Shown here one piece after another: positions 27,727-40,789 of a stretch of 64,000 nucleotides of DNA. Positions within the stretch are counted from its first letter, which is position 1. Each line of letters begins with the position of its first letter. The position numbers and the translations under genes were made by a program. This DNA is from Clostridium tertium (GTDB lineage: Bacteria > Bacillota > Clostridia > Clostridiales > Clostridiaceae). Location: positions 124,001-188,000 of the forward strand of contig NZ_JAGGJY010000002.1 of assembly GCF_017873245.1 (NCBI RefSeq), in the 5' to 3' direction. Under the pieces are notes generated by a model. That model searched no databases, was not told the origin of the DNA, and saw only the letters and a program-made list of their open reading frames with translations.

Positions 27727-27895
27727 AAACTTGTCTTAAACTTGTCTATTATATATATTTATAATACTACAATACACTTGCATTGGTCAACGTTTTCACC
27801 AGTGTATTTTATTGATATTTTATTAGAAAAATTTGATAATTTATTCTATAATTATATTATAATAGATAAAGATAAACTTGTATTTAACTTGTTTA
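27727..27895. promoter_or_regulatory. deoB/GntR intergenic region: paired 11-bp repeats
   Basis: AAACTTGTCTT-AAACTTGTCTA (27727-27748) and AAACTTGTATT-TAACTTGTTTA (27874-27895) are two tandem pairs of one 11-bp word, 147 bp apart on either side of the divergent promoters. The symmetry about the region suggests sites for one regulator, most simply the adjacent GntR protein. Confidence 0.5.
27785..27798 (-). promoter_or_regulatory. Candidate CcpA cre site
   Basis: On the minus strand TGAAAACGTTGACC matches 13 of 14 positions of the cre consensus TGWAANCGNTNWCA. It lies between the two paired repeats in the deoB-gntR intergenic region. Recognition by CcpA is inferred from the consensus. Confidence 0.6.
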
Positions 27896-27918
27896 TTTTT
27901 ATAAAGAGAGGTTTTATT

Positions 27919-28653
27919 ATGATTAATACTGATATTATGAAAAAGTCTAAAAAGTTAAGATATGTTGAAGTGTACAATACATTATTTAAAATGATAAAGG
28001 AAGAAGATCTTCCAGATAATTATAGACTCCCTTCTGAACCAGATTTAGCTAAGGAACTAGGAGTAAGTAGAACAACTTTACGTCAAGCCTTATCATTATT
28101 ACAAGATGATGGCTTAATAAAAAACATTCGAGGAAAAGGCAACTTTATAATAAGAAATCAAAAAAATAAAAAGATTGGGCTTGAAAAACTAGGCCATATT
28201 ATATATAAATCATTAGAAGATAAAATTGATCATGTAGAAATGGATTTTCATATAGAACCTCCATCTGATTACTTTGTAGAAGTCTTAGGTAAAAAGACTG
28301 TTGCTGCAGTGAATATTGATAGATGGTATATGAGTAATGGAAATGCAGTTGCATATACATATACAATTATCCCCATAGAAACTATATCCTCTTTTGATAT
28401 AAATTTAAATGATACTAATAGTCTTCTTAAATTTATTGAAAATGATATTTACAATAAATGTAGTCACAGCTCTCTAGATATTAAGTTTTCATCATCAGGA
28501 AAGTTTGCAACTAAAAGGCATTTAATTTCCTCTGAAAAGCAATATTACTTAATTGAAGAATCTATATATAAAAATACTGAATATCCTATAGCCCTTAATA
28601 AACACTATTTACCAATATTAAATACATCCATTAAAATTCATACTTCAAAGTAA
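27919..28653 (+). CDS. GntR family transcriptional regulator (HutC/UTRA type)
   Basis: A 244-residue regulator: N-terminal winged helix-turn-helix (~10-80; RLPSEPDLAKELGVSRTTLR) and C-terminal UTRA ligand domain (~100-240; INIDRWYMSNGNAVAYTYTIIP). The start is the ATG at 27919 after AGAGAGG, not the upstream in-frame codons inside the promoter region. It is divergent to deoB; nucleoside or sugar-phosphate sensing and control of deoB is the natural guess but is not proven by sequence. Confidence 0.85.
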   Translation: MINTDIMKKSKKLRYVEVYNTLFKMIKEEDLPDNYRLPSEPDLAKELGVSRTTLRQALSLLQDDGLIKNIRGKGNFIIRNQKNKKIGLEKLGHIIYKSLEDKIDHVEMDFHIEPPSDYFVEVLGKKTVAAVNIDRWYMSNGNAVAYTYTIIPIETISSFDINLNDTNSLLKFIENDIYNKCSHSSLDIKFSSSGKFATKRHLISSEKQYYLIEESIYKNTEYPIALNKHYLPILNTSIKIHTSK

Positions 28654-28781
28654 AAATTATATCAACAATTTTAATGCTTTATAAAAATATAATAATAGTT
28701 AATAATTAATTTAAAAGATAAAAATTATTAATATAGAATAATATAATAAAATCTATATATTTATTAGCCATTTATAAAAAT

Positions 28782-28815
28782 AAAGAATCCTAGTTATACT
28801 TGGATTCTTTATTTT
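28782..28815 (+). terminator. Terminator of the GntR gene
   Basis: AAAGAATCC (28782-28790) / GGATTCTTT (28802-28810) then ATTTT. It lies 129 bp beyond the stop; nothing else is seen in 28654-28780. Confidence 0.65.
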
Positions 28816-28902
28816 GGGGTTATTGAAATTAATTTAATTGATGAGAAAAATGTTTATATATTAGTTTTAAATATATACAATTATTTTTAATTATAGCTTA
28901 TC

Positions 28903-29322
28903 TTATAATGCAGCTATTTGCCTTCCATACTCTCTGCATCTCTCTTCATCTTCACCTTCTGGAGTATAATTGACTATTAACGACTCTAATGGTAAACTAG
29001 CTCCTAAATCTTTTATCTTCTCTTCGAAATTTTCCATCCATTCGCCAGATCCCCATCCATATGAGCCAAATAAAGCTACCTTTTTACCATTTAAATCTCC
29101 TTCTATTGACTCTAAGAAAGGTAAAAATTCTCCATCTTCTAATTCTTCGTCTCCCATGCAAGGACAACCTAAAACAACTACTTCTTCATTAGCTATTGAA
29201 TCAACATCAGTAGTTGAAATATTTATTAATTCTCCTACTGCTCCAGCTTCTTTAACACCTTCTAAAATTAAATTTGCCATTGCTTCTGTATTTCCTGTAC
29301 CACTCCAATAAATAATTTTCAT
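28903..29322 (-). CDS. Flavodoxin
   Basis: A 139-residue short-chain flavodoxin, an FMN electron carrier that replaces ferredoxin. FMN phosphate loop is YWSGTGNTEAMA (~residues 5-16); GCPCMGDEELE and GSYGWGSGEWM give the two isoalloxazine loops. The start at 29322 follows GGAGG; a Fur-box-like sequence lies 22 bp upstream, so iron-limitation induction is expected. Monocistronic. Confidence 0.93.
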   Translation of the reverse strand: MKIIYWSGTGNTEAMANLILEGVKEAGAVGELINISTTDVDSIANEEVVVLGCPCMGDEELEDGEFLPFLESIEGDLNGKKVALFGSYGWGSGEWMENFEEKIKDLGASLPLESLIVNYTPEGEDEERCREYGRQIAAL

Positions 29323-29343
29323 ATATATCCTCCCTCCACATTT

Positions 29344-29402
29344 GAGAATGATTATCATTACTATTATGTTTTTATAATACACTCATGTTAAAATAAAGTC
29401 AA
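29344..29402 (-). promoter_or_regulatory. Flavodoxin promoter with Fur-box-like operator
   Basis: Leftward TTGACT (29397-29402), exact 17-bp spacer, TATTAT (29374-29379). Just downstream, GAGAATGATTATCATTACT (29344-29362) matches 15 of 19 positions of the Fur consensus, placing it over the transcription start where a Fe-Fur dimer would repress. Confidence 0.8.
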
Positions 29403-29438
29403 TATATTTTTCCAATAATTCATAAATTTATATACTTT

Positions 29439-29490
29439 AATATAGAAAAAACATCGCAATTAAATTAAACTACGATGTTTTTTCTATATT
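29439..29490. terminator. Bidirectional terminator before the GH1 genes
   Basis: Perfect 18-bp inverted repeat, AATATAGAAAAAACATCG (29439-29456) with its complement (29473-29490). It ends the beta-glucoside operon, whose last stop is at 29496. Confidence 0.9.
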
Positions 29491-29495
29491 AAAAA

Positions 29496-34341
<4,846 letters not shown>

Positions 34342-34373
34342 GATTTTTGGAAACTTTAGAAAAATAAAAAAAA

Positions 34374-34403
34374 GCATGGTATAATTAATAAATTACCCAT
34401 GCT
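34374..34403 (-). terminator. Terminator of the RpiR gene
   Basis: AGCATGG (34373-34379 area) with CCATGCT (34397-34403) and pairing through the AT-rich interior, followed leftward by T8. It overlaps the immediate 3' end of the regulator gene. Confidence 0.8.
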
Positions 34404-34408
34404 AAAGT

Positions 34409-35218
34409 TTATATATTAATTCTTTCCTTTAACTTTTTGTATTTAAAGGTTATAAAATCTGTAATAACTTGATACAATATAGCATGTGTTTGAACTTCAG
34501 AACTATGCTGAAAGTCTATACACAAATCTACATAAGGATGATTCTCCATATTCCTATTTGCAGTTATCACTACTATTTTAGCTTTTGTCTGCTTAAATAC
34601 ATTTTTATTTATATTTCCTTGCATCATTTGATACTTCTTTATATAATTACCAGAATTAGTGAATATAATAATTAATGTATCTTCTTTAGCATTTTTAATA
34701 AATTCATCTTGTTTAATATCATGCATATGAGAAATAATATATTTACCATTATATGCAAGCTTTGTTTGAAAATCCATAGCTGCTGATTCTGAATATAAAA
34801 GTCCAAAAGCTGCTACTTTATCATATTTAATTAAATCTTTTGCTAGTTCTTCGATTTTATTCATATCTATATTTGATTTAATAAGTTCCAAATCATTAAT
34901 AATTGTATCTACATATTCTTCCTTTGTATGATTTTCCATAAATCCAATTATATTATCATTATAGTTTAAATAATTAGAAGACTTGTTACTTCTATAGGAC
35001 GCTGCTGCCTTCAGTTCAAGGAAATCATCAAATCCTATATGTCTTGTAAATTTTGAAATTGTAGATTTTGATACAAAACATAAATCTGCTACTTCTGATA
35101 TAGTCATATTTTGTATAGAATCATAATTACAAAGTAATATATTAGCTATATGATAATAAGTGGAACTTTCTTTCCCATCATTTAAAATAATTAATAATCT
35201 ATTTAATAATGTCCCCAT
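34409..35218 (-). CDS. MurR/RpiR family transcriptional regulator
   Basis: A 269-residue regulator with N-terminal HTH_6 (~1-77; ISEVADLCFVSKSTISKFTRHIGFDDF) and C-terminal SIS sugar-phosphate-binding domain (~110-250; VAAFGLLYSESAAMDFQTKL, IIIFTNSGNY). The start at 35218 has AAGGGAG eight bases upstream; a longer frame from 35260 lacks a signal. The gene lies 160 bp upstream of the PTS beta-glucoside operon in the same direction with a terminator between, so it is an independent unit that probably controls that operon in response to a phosphorylated sugar. Confidence 0.88.
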   Translation of the reverse strand: MGTLLNRLLIILNDGKESSTYYHIANILLCNYDSIQNMTISEVADLCFVSKSTISKFTRHIGFDDFLELKAAASYRSNKSSNYLNYNDNIIGFMENHTKEEYVDTIINDLELIKSNIDMNKIEELAKDLIKYDKVAAFGLLYSESAAMDFQTKLAYNGKYIISHMHDIKQDEFIKNAKEDTLIIIFTNSGNYIKKYQMMQGNINKNVFKQTKAKIVVITANRNMENHPYVDLCIDFQHSSEVQTHAILYQVITDFITFKYKKLKERINI

Positions 35219-35307
35219 CAAGAATTCTCCCTTTAGTTTAGTTACTAATTCATTTATCATTTGATTTTTAATTTGTCTAGTCTAATATTTTAAATAATCT
35301 ATTATAG

Positions 35308-35727
35308 TTAAAATTCTATAAGATTTAATCCTATATTTTCATCAAATTTTCTTCCTATAGATCCATTGATTCTATATATTATGATTTCTGCCGTTGCACT
35401 AATTATTGCTTTATTTAAATGTCCACCTATACATCTTCCTTCTAAATTAGCAAATGTTCCATGTATATGTAAATATACCTCATCATTCATTTCTGATATA
35501 TTTCCTGTAATATTTGTGATTTCGAAATCATCTTCATGAATAGTTGAATAATACTTCTTTTCATTTGGCTTAAATAAACCTACAACTACATGATTAGTAG
35601 CTCCTAACCCTGATATTGAACCTGCTATTATTTTTTGCTCTTCACAAACTTTTTTAATAGATTCAATAACTTCCTCACCTTTTTCTAATCTTAAAACAAT
35701 TTTATCACCAAATACTCTATAATTCAT
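35308..35727 (-). CDS. PPC/DUF296 domain protein
   Basis: A 139-residue protein that is entirely one PPC (plant and prokaryote conserved) domain. Family marks are GSISGLGATNHVVVGLF (~36-52), the metal-binding-type LHIHGTFAN (~85-93) and GGHL (~100-103). Such proteins form trimers and are called DNA-binding by homology, but bacterial roles are unclear. Start follows GGAGAATGAAAA. It is 80 bp downstream of nothing obvious and upstream of the RpiR gene. Confidence 0.85.
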   Translation of the reverse strand: MNYRVFGDKIVLRLEKGEEVIESIKKVCEEQKIIAGSISGLGATNHVVVGLFKPNEKKYYSTIHEDDFEITNITGNISEMNDEVYLHIHGTFANLEGRCIGGHLNKAIISATAEIIIYRINGSIGRKFDENIGLNLIEF

Positions 35728-35777
35728 TTTTCATTCTCCATTTCTTAAATATGCTTTTTCTAAATCTGCACTAACTT

Positions 35778-35856
35778 TACTCTTATTTTGATTTTACCAT
35801 AGAAATAAGAATCAGGAATATCAATTGTTATATTCTTGATTCTTAAAATAAGAGTA
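35778..35856. repeat. Nested inverted repeat
   Basis: Outer arms TACTCTTATTTT (35778-35789) and AAAATAAGAGTA (35845-35856) are perfect; inside them AAGAATCAGGAATAT (about 35806-35820) pairs with ATATTCTTGATTCTT (about 35830-35844) with one mismatch. The structure covers 79 bp upstream of the PPC gene and may be a terminator, an operator array or a small mobile repeat. Confidence 0.5.
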
Positions 35857-36145
35857 TTTTATCGTTGTAATACTGAAAATTTAACATTATCTATATATAC
35901 ACTATTTATTAAATCATCCTCTGCTAGTTTTAAAAAATTATCTACATCACTATATAATAAAATAAATTTAAAGGGTATGCAATCCACCTATAAATCCCAC
36001 TAGTAGTGATTACTATAATTAATATTATATATTTATCTCTCTTTATTTTACTGTTAAGAAATCTATTAAATAATCTATTATTTTTATATATTTCTTAACA
36101 GCAAAAAAGTTCCCTAGAGAAACTCTAAGGAACTTTATCTATATA
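35857..36145. other. Intergenic region between the PPC gene and the broken GNAT gene
   Basis: No convincing gene. A 42-codon minus-strand frame (35859-35987, GTG start) is present but has no recognisable homology. A 12-bp perfect inverted repeat (36051-36062 with 36090-36101) lies just before the GNAT terminator. Confidence 0.35.
36103..36136 (-). terminator. Terminator of the GNAT gene
   Basis: AAAGTTCCCTAGAG (36106-36119) / CTCTAAGGAACTTT (36123-36136), three-base loop, leftward T6. Ten bp past the stop. Confidence 0.88.
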
Positions 36146-36745
36146 TTAAAAGCATTTCGCCATTTTTATTATTCTTTCACCTAAAAGTACTTTATCAAAT
36201 ACTTTATCGTAATCTAATTTTTCGTAGAATTTACTTACTTTTTCATCTTTTGCAAGTAATGATATACCTTCATACTTTTCTTTTTTAGCAACTTGCTCTG
36301 CATATTTCATTAGTTTTTTACCTATTCCAAGGCCTCTTGCTTTTTCGTCAGTAGCAATATTAGCTATATATAAATTTCCTCTTCTACATTCTCTAAATAA
36401 CATATATTTAACTCTTGTAATTAAGTAATAAAACTTTTCACTAAAGCCATCCATTTTTTTAATTTGCTTAAAGTCAGTTTTTATACTTAATCTATCTAGT
36501 TCATCATAGGGTATTAATATCATTGCACCTAATACTTTGCTATCTTTTACTGCTACTGTTATATATTCAGTGCTATATCTGGATCCTTTTGTTTTTATTA
36601 ATGTTTTTAAATTATCTAAACTCTCCTGCTTAGATTCTCCCCCTCAAACATAATCAGGATGAACTTCTGTACAATAAATCAGATTAGCTATTGCATCAAC
36701 ATCTTGATTTGTTCCTTTTCTAATTATAATTTTATTCTTTTCCAT
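36146..36745 (-). pseudogene. GNAT acetyltransferase interrupted by one in-frame TGA
   Basis: The full frame begins at 36745 (MEKNKIIIRKGTNQDVDAIA, with GGAGG upstream) and ends at 36146: 199 codons. Codon 34 is TGA (36644-36646) in the context HPDYV-TGA-GGESKQESL, where a Trp (TGG) would fit. The rest is intact, with acetyl-CoA loop ATDEKARGLGIGKKLM. An internal start at 36523 could give only the C-terminal 125 residues, without the N-terminal substrate strands. Loss of function by a single transition is the simplest reading. This is the second Trp-position TGA in the window. Confidence 0.8.
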
Positions 36746-36898
36746 ATTTTTATTCCTCCCACACAGATTTTAAATTACTGTATAGTCTTATTATATATAA
36801 ACACAGCTTATTTATCATTGATATTTGTACTGCATTAATTGTACTAATATGCTTAAAGTACTTTTACTCTAAATCAATAAAACATATAAAAATACAAC

Positions 36899-36985
36899 AA
36901 AAGCCATACTAAAAAATTAAATATAAATTTTATCTTAAGTATTAACATTAAATAAAATTTATATTTCATTTTTGTATGGCTTTTT
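36899..36985. terminator. Long-stem terminator after the Tlp gene
   Basis: A ~33-bp imperfect stem: AAAGCCATACTAAAAAATT... (from 36899) with its counterpart ending ...TTTTGTATGGCTTTTT (to 36985). It stands 48 bp beyond the Tlp stop and has T-runs on both sides. Very long for an ordinary terminator. Confidence 0.65.
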
Positions 36986-37032
36986 AATTTTTTATAGTTA
37001 TGATGATTTAAATTCTTATAAATATAAGCTGG

Positions 37033-37287
37033 TTATTTATAAGAATTTTCATTTGATAACAATTCTGATTTAATTTCATTTGCTATTTTTTCATCTCTAA
37101 TTTCCTTACGAAGTCCTTTTAGAGCTCTTTCTCTATTTTCATTTCTTTCTTCTAAAGTCTCAACTGTTTTAGTATCATCTGTTTTGTCAATCATTTCATT
37201 AGCTAAATCAATATTTTTTAAAACATTATCGATATTTTCTTGTATTCTTTCTACATTATTACTTCTATCATCAGGCTTATTTTTCAT
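37033..37287 (-). CDS. tlp: Small acid-soluble spore protein, Tlp family
   Basis: An 84-residue, highly charged, all-helical protein beginning KNKPDDRSNNVERIQENI, the diagnostic opening of Tlp spore proteins, with ETLEERNENRERALKGLRKEIRDE in the middle (pattern of the family). Tlp is made in the forespore. Start follows AGGAGG. It shows that the organism can sporulate. Monocistronic; no clear sigma-G promoter was resolved by eye. Confidence 0.92.
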   Translation of the reverse strand: MKNKPDDRSNNVERIQENIDNVLKNIDLANEMIDKTDDTKTVETLEERNENRERALKGLRKEIRDEKIANEIKSELLSNENSYK

Positions 37288-37374
37288 TGTAATACCTCCT
37301 ATAAATTAAACTACATTAATATGATGTTCAATATATATTAGTTTATACTTTATTAAATATGAGGTTGTTATTCC

Positions 37375-37400
37375 AAAAAAGGAACTTATAAAGCTCCTTT
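37375..37400 (-). terminator. Terminator of brnQ
   Basis: GGAACTT (37381-37387) / AAGCTCC (37391-37397) with one G-U pair, three-base loop, leftward T6. Confidence 0.75.
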
Positions 37401-37458
37401 TCTATTTTTTATATTTTATTTTTCAAATTAAATATCATATCACTTTTTATACATTATA

Positions 37459-38805
37459 CTAATCACTTATTTTTTCTGAAAAAATCTTATTTTCTTTTAA
37501 AAATTCTTTAGCAAATTTAATACATAGCCCTATAACAATTCCTGTTATAGCTGGAATTATCCATGCCAATCCTTCATTATAAAGAGGTAAAAAAGTAATA
37601 GATTTTGTAATAAACCCTATTTTAATTCCAACTTGTCCCAACACATCAATTATACTAACAATACCTGTAAATAAAATTGTTAAACTATAAATTAAATGAT
37701 CTTCTTTAAATATAAAATCTAACATTGAAAGTACTATAAGCATTATAGCTATTGGATAAATTGCATTTAATACAGGTACTGATATACTAAGAATTTTTGT
37801 TAATCCCATATTAGCAAGTAGCATACTCGATACAGTTAATATTCTAACCCAATTTTTATATGATATTTTCTTAGTTAGAGTAGAAAAATATTGGCTACAT
37901 GAAGTAATAAGTCCAACACTTGTTGTTAAACAAGCTAAAGTAAATATTAAAGCTAATAATACTGCACCTGGTTTTCCAAATATATGATTAGTTACATTTG
38001 TTAATGTTTGAGCTCCATTTTCAGTTAATCCAAATTTTCCCCCACTTGCTGCACCTAAATGTGCAAGTAAAGCATAAATAACTGATAATAAACCACCTGC
38101 AATTAATCCTGCTCTTATAGATAAAGAAACTATAGTTTTTTCATCATTAATACCTTTAGATTTTATTGCTAAAGCAATCACTATTCCAAAATTTAAAGCT
38201 GCTATTGTATCCATAGTTAAATAACCATCTAAAAATCCTTTAAAAAATGGTGATATTTCATAACCATTTGTTGCAGCTCCATATTCACCCAATGGCTTTA
38301 TAAATGATCCCACTACCATAACTATAATTAAAAGTAATAAAGTTGGAGTTAATACCTTCCCCATACGATCTACTAATTTATTTGGTGATAGTGAAAGCCA
38401 ATATGCAACTGTAAAAAATAAAAATGTATATATAAATAAAGATATCTTAATTGACATACTTTCTGGTAAATATGGCGCTACTGCCATTTCAAAAGGTAAA
38501 CTACCTGCCCTTGGAATTCCAAGTCCTGGTCCAATTGATAAATATATTAACACAGTAAATATGCTTGCAAATACTGGATTTACTCTCTTTGCTAAATTAG
38601 TCAATCCTCCAGATTTTGCTACTGCTATCACTCCTAGTACTGGAAATCCCACTGCTGTTATAAAAAATGCACTCATAGCTATCCAAGTTTTTTCCCCAGC
38701 TGCCTGAGCCATAAATGGAGGAAAGATTAAATTTCCTGCCCCAAAAAATAAAGAAAAAAGCATAAGTCCTATAAATAATAAATCTCTTTTTGATAAATTT
38801 TTCAT
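37459..38805 (-). CDS. brnQ: Branched-chain amino acid carrier, LIVCS family
   Basis: A 448-residue, 12-helix Na+/H+-coupled importer of Leu, Ile and Val. The opening LFIGLMLFSLFFGAGNLIFPPFMAQAAGE is the BrnQ signature region (quoted here in part: FSLFFGAGNLIFPP), followed by SIGPGLGIPRAGS and ACLTTSVGLITSCSQYF. Start follows AGGGGG. A T-box leader lies immediately upstream, so import is induced when the cognate branched-chain aminoacyl-tRNA is uncharged. Confidence 0.93.
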   Translation of the reverse strand: MKNLSKRDLLFIGLMLFSLFFGAGNLIFPPFMAQAAGEKTWIAMSAFFITAVGFPVLGVIAVAKSGGLTNLAKRVNPVFASIFTVLIYLSIGPGLGIPRAGSLPFEMAVAPYLPESMSIKISLFIYTFLFFTVAYWLSLSPNKLVDRMGKVLTPTLLLLIIVMVVGSFIKPLGEYGAATNGYEISPFFKGFLDGYLTMDTIAALNFGIVIALAIKSKGINDEKTIVSLSIRAGLIAGGLLSVIYALLAHLGAASGGKFGLTENGAQTLTNVTNHIFGKPGAVLLALIFTLACLTTSVGLITSCSQYFSTLTKKISYKNWVRILTVSSMLLANMGLTKILSISVPVLNAIYPIAIMLIVLSMLDFIFKEDHLIYSLTILFTGIVSIIDVLGQVGIKIGFITKSITFLPLYNEGLAWIIPAITGIVIGLCIKFAKEFLKENKIFSEKISD

Positions 38806-38896
38806 ATTAATGTTCCCCCTAATTAACTGTCTCTATACTTTTAATTTAATAATCTCACCTTCGATATCCATAAAAATCCCCCTCTTTTTAGGAAAT

Positions 38897-39165
38897 AAAA
38901 AAACCGTCCCTTGAAAAACAAGGGACGGAAATATCCGCGTTACCACCCTAATTCTATAAAATTAGTTTATAAATATAATAAACCTTTTATAGCACTTAGC
39001 TACGTATCTAACAATACGCCTATCTTTTAACGGTGAAAGACTCCGGCAATACCTACTAACCGTTCAGCACTGCTTCTCAGAGATGATTTTCAGCTAATTT
39101 TTGAACATTGGCTTTCAGCATATGCCAACTCTCTGTTGAACAAAATAATAACTTACTTTTTCTCT
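38897..39165 (-). ncRNA. T-box leader controlling brnQ
   Basis: Read leftward: a stem I region (about 39165-39060) with the GA-rich AGAGAG element, then spacer stems, then the T-box core AGGGTGGTAACGCGG (about 38935-38950), close to the AGGGTGGNACCGCG consensus. A terminator CCGTCCCTTG / CAAGGGACGG + T7 (38897-38928) follows. The core can pair with the terminator arm to form the antiterminator. The specifier codon was not fixed with certainty; AUC (Ile) at about 39079-39083 is a candidate. Confidence 0.9.
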
Positions 39166-39198
39166 TCATAGAATTTTTATTTCCATATATTTGTTAAT

Positions 39199-39227
39199 AT
39201 AATATATCTAATTTTATTTTCTGTCAA
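39199..39227 (-). promoter_or_regulatory. Promoter of the T-box/brnQ transcript
   Basis: Leftward TTGACA (39222-39227), 17-bp spacer, TATTAT (39199-39204). It begins only eight bp beyond the stop of the PhnA-like gene. Confidence 0.8.
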
Positions 39228-39234
39228 TACTTTA

Positions 39235-39576
39235 TTAAATCTTTTTAACAAATTCTGACTTTAACTTCATAGCACCAAATCCGTCAATTTTACAGTCAAT
39301 GTTATGGTCTCCATCAACTAAACGTATATTTTTTACTTTTGTACCTTGTTTTAATGCTGATGAGCTTCCTTTTACTTTTAAATCCTTTATTATAGTAACA
39401 GAGTCTCCATCATTCAAAATATTTCCATTTGCATCTTTTACAACTTTTTCATCTTCATGCTCATTATTTGCTGAGTCTAAAGTCCATTCATGTGCACATT
39501 CTGGACATATTAAAAGACTTCCATCTTCATAAGTATATTCTGAATTACATTTTGGGCAATTTGGTAAACTTAGCAT
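39235..39576 (-). CDS. PhnA/YjdM-like zinc-ribbon protein
   Basis: A 113-residue protein with an N-terminal zinc ribbon (C-x2-C at residues 7-10 and C-x2-C about 22 residues later: [20 protein letters not shown]) and a C-terminal small beta-barrel ([26 protein letters not shown]). This two-part layout is that of PhnA (YjdM), historically linked to phosphonate use but of unclear function. Start at 39576 after GGAGG; there is no phosphonate gene nearby. Confidence 0.88.
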   Translation of the reverse strand: MLSLPNCPKCNSEYTYEDGSLLICPECAHEWTLDSANNEHEDEKVVKDANGNILNDGDSVTIIKDLKVKGSSSALKQGTKVKNIRLVDGDHNIDCKIDGFGAMKLKSEFVKKI

Positions 39577-39648
39577 TAATTCATTTCCTCCATTAGTTAA
39601 ATATTTAAAGTTATACAATATATTAATTAAAATATTGTTCTTTACCAA

Positions 39649-39961
39649 AAAATATATAAGGAAATTCTTATATATTTTTATACTATCATACCAACACCAT
39701 ATTTACAATTATTATACTAATTTATTCTTATAAAATTAATTTTTATATACATATTTATTACTATTTTTCTTTATAACATAACTATATAAATATTAAGAAT
39801 TATCAAATTCATACCATAATTATTAGATATAAACCCTATTTCTTTACAAATGCTAAAATATGACTATCTATATCAGTTCAAGTTGTATGAAACCCTAGCT
39901 TTAAAATAACTGAATAATTATATTTAGCTTAAATGTCCTTTCCAATAAGCCCCAAATTACT
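39649..39961. other. Intergenic region upstream of the secreted-protein gene
   Basis: AT-rich with no gene visible. It presumably carries the promoters of the divergent PhnA-like and secreted-protein genes. Apart from the 12-mer at 39886 I see nothing distinctive. Confidence 0.4.
39886..39897 (+). promoter_or_regulatory. Shared 12-mer TATGAAACCCTA, copy 1
   Basis: Lies about 134 bp upstream of the secreted-protein gene. The identical 12-mer is found on the minus strand at 48710-48721, 93 bp upstream of the GGDEF/EAL gene, in the same orientation relative to each gene. Both are followed by AT-rich TTAAA. Function unknown. Confidence 0.35.
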
Positions 39962-40030
39962 ATGAGTATATATCAGTATATATTTGAAAAAACTAACATT
40001 GAATTCTATAAACAAAAGGAGAATATACAA

Positions 40031-40681
40031 ATGATGAAAGTTTTAAAAAAATCATTATTACTACTATTTCTATTAAATTTATTTTTCATTCCTTTAAAAG
40101 CTAAAGCCATAGAAACCACATGTTTCAATGAAGATTCTCTAAACAAATCAAAATGTGATTTAAAAATGAATGAAAGAAAACTCTGGATTGATCATGTTCT
40201 ATGGACTAGAAATTATATTATAGCTGATATAGATTCTCTTGAAGATAGGGAAGCAGTTTTAGAAAGACTTCTTAAAAATCAAGATGATATTGGAAACTCT
40301 ATAAAGCCATATTATGGTGAAGAAGCAGGAAATAAACTCTCTTCTTTATTAAGAGAACATATAAAACTTGCTGGGCAAGTTCTTGATGCATCTAAAAGTG
40401 GGAACAAGAATGATTTTGAAAAATATAATAAATTATGGTATCAAAATGTAAACGAAATAGCCGACTTCTTAAGTTCTGCTAATCCTAAATATTCAAACAA
40501 GATTTTAAAGAATATGCTACATAAACATTTAGACTTAATTCTAGAAGCAGTCAATGCTAGATTAAATAAAGATTGGAAAGCAGATATTGATGCATATGAT
40601 AGAGGAGAAGATCATATGATTAACTTTGCTGATGTTCTTACTGATGGTATAATTAAACAATTTCCAGAAAAGTTCAAATAA
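40031..40681 (+). CDS. Secreted helical protein of unknown function
   Basis: A 216-residue exported protein: signal peptide (~1-28, KKSLLLLFLLNLFFIPLKAKA), then a helical domain with WIDHVLWTRNYIIA, NQDDIGNSIKPYYG, LLREHIKLAGQVLDA and HLDLILEAVNARL. The repeated His/Asp and Trp positions in amphipathic helices suggest a ligand- or metal-binding four-helix bundle, but that is inference. I recall this family from clostridia and bacilli without a function. The start at 40031 follows AAAAGGAG; an in-frame ATG at 39962 has no signal. Confidence 0.7.
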   Translation: MMKVLKKSLLLLFLLNLFFIPLKAKAIETTCFNEDSLNKSKCDLKMNERKLWIDHVLWTRNYIIADIDSLEDREAVLERLLKNQDDIGNSIKPYYGEEAGNKLSSLLREHIKLAGQVLDASKSGNKNDFEKYNKLWYQNVNEIADFLSSANPKYSNKILKNMLHKHLDLILEAVNARLNKDWKADIDAYDRGEDHMINFADVLTDGIIKQFPEKFK

Positions 40682-40750
40682 TATCTGATATAATAATTAT
40701 TTTAAAATCATTTCAAAGTAATTTAAATAAATTTGTTTTCCCTAAAAGAG

Positions 40751-40783
40751 TACCTCTAACCTTATATTAAAAGATTAGAGGTA
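40751..40783. terminator. Bidirectional terminator between convergent genes
   Basis: TACCTCTAA (40751-40759) / TTAGAGGTA (40775-40783), followed by a T-run on the plus strand. It lies between the secreted protein (ends 40681) and the large surface protein (stop at 40790). Confidence 0.7.
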
Positions 40784-40789
40784 TAATTT

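Noticed and set aside
35859-35987. 42-codon minus-strand frame with a GTG start
   Set aside because: No good Shine-Dalgarno, no recognisable family and bracketed by inverted repeats; kept only as a remark in the intergenic entry.
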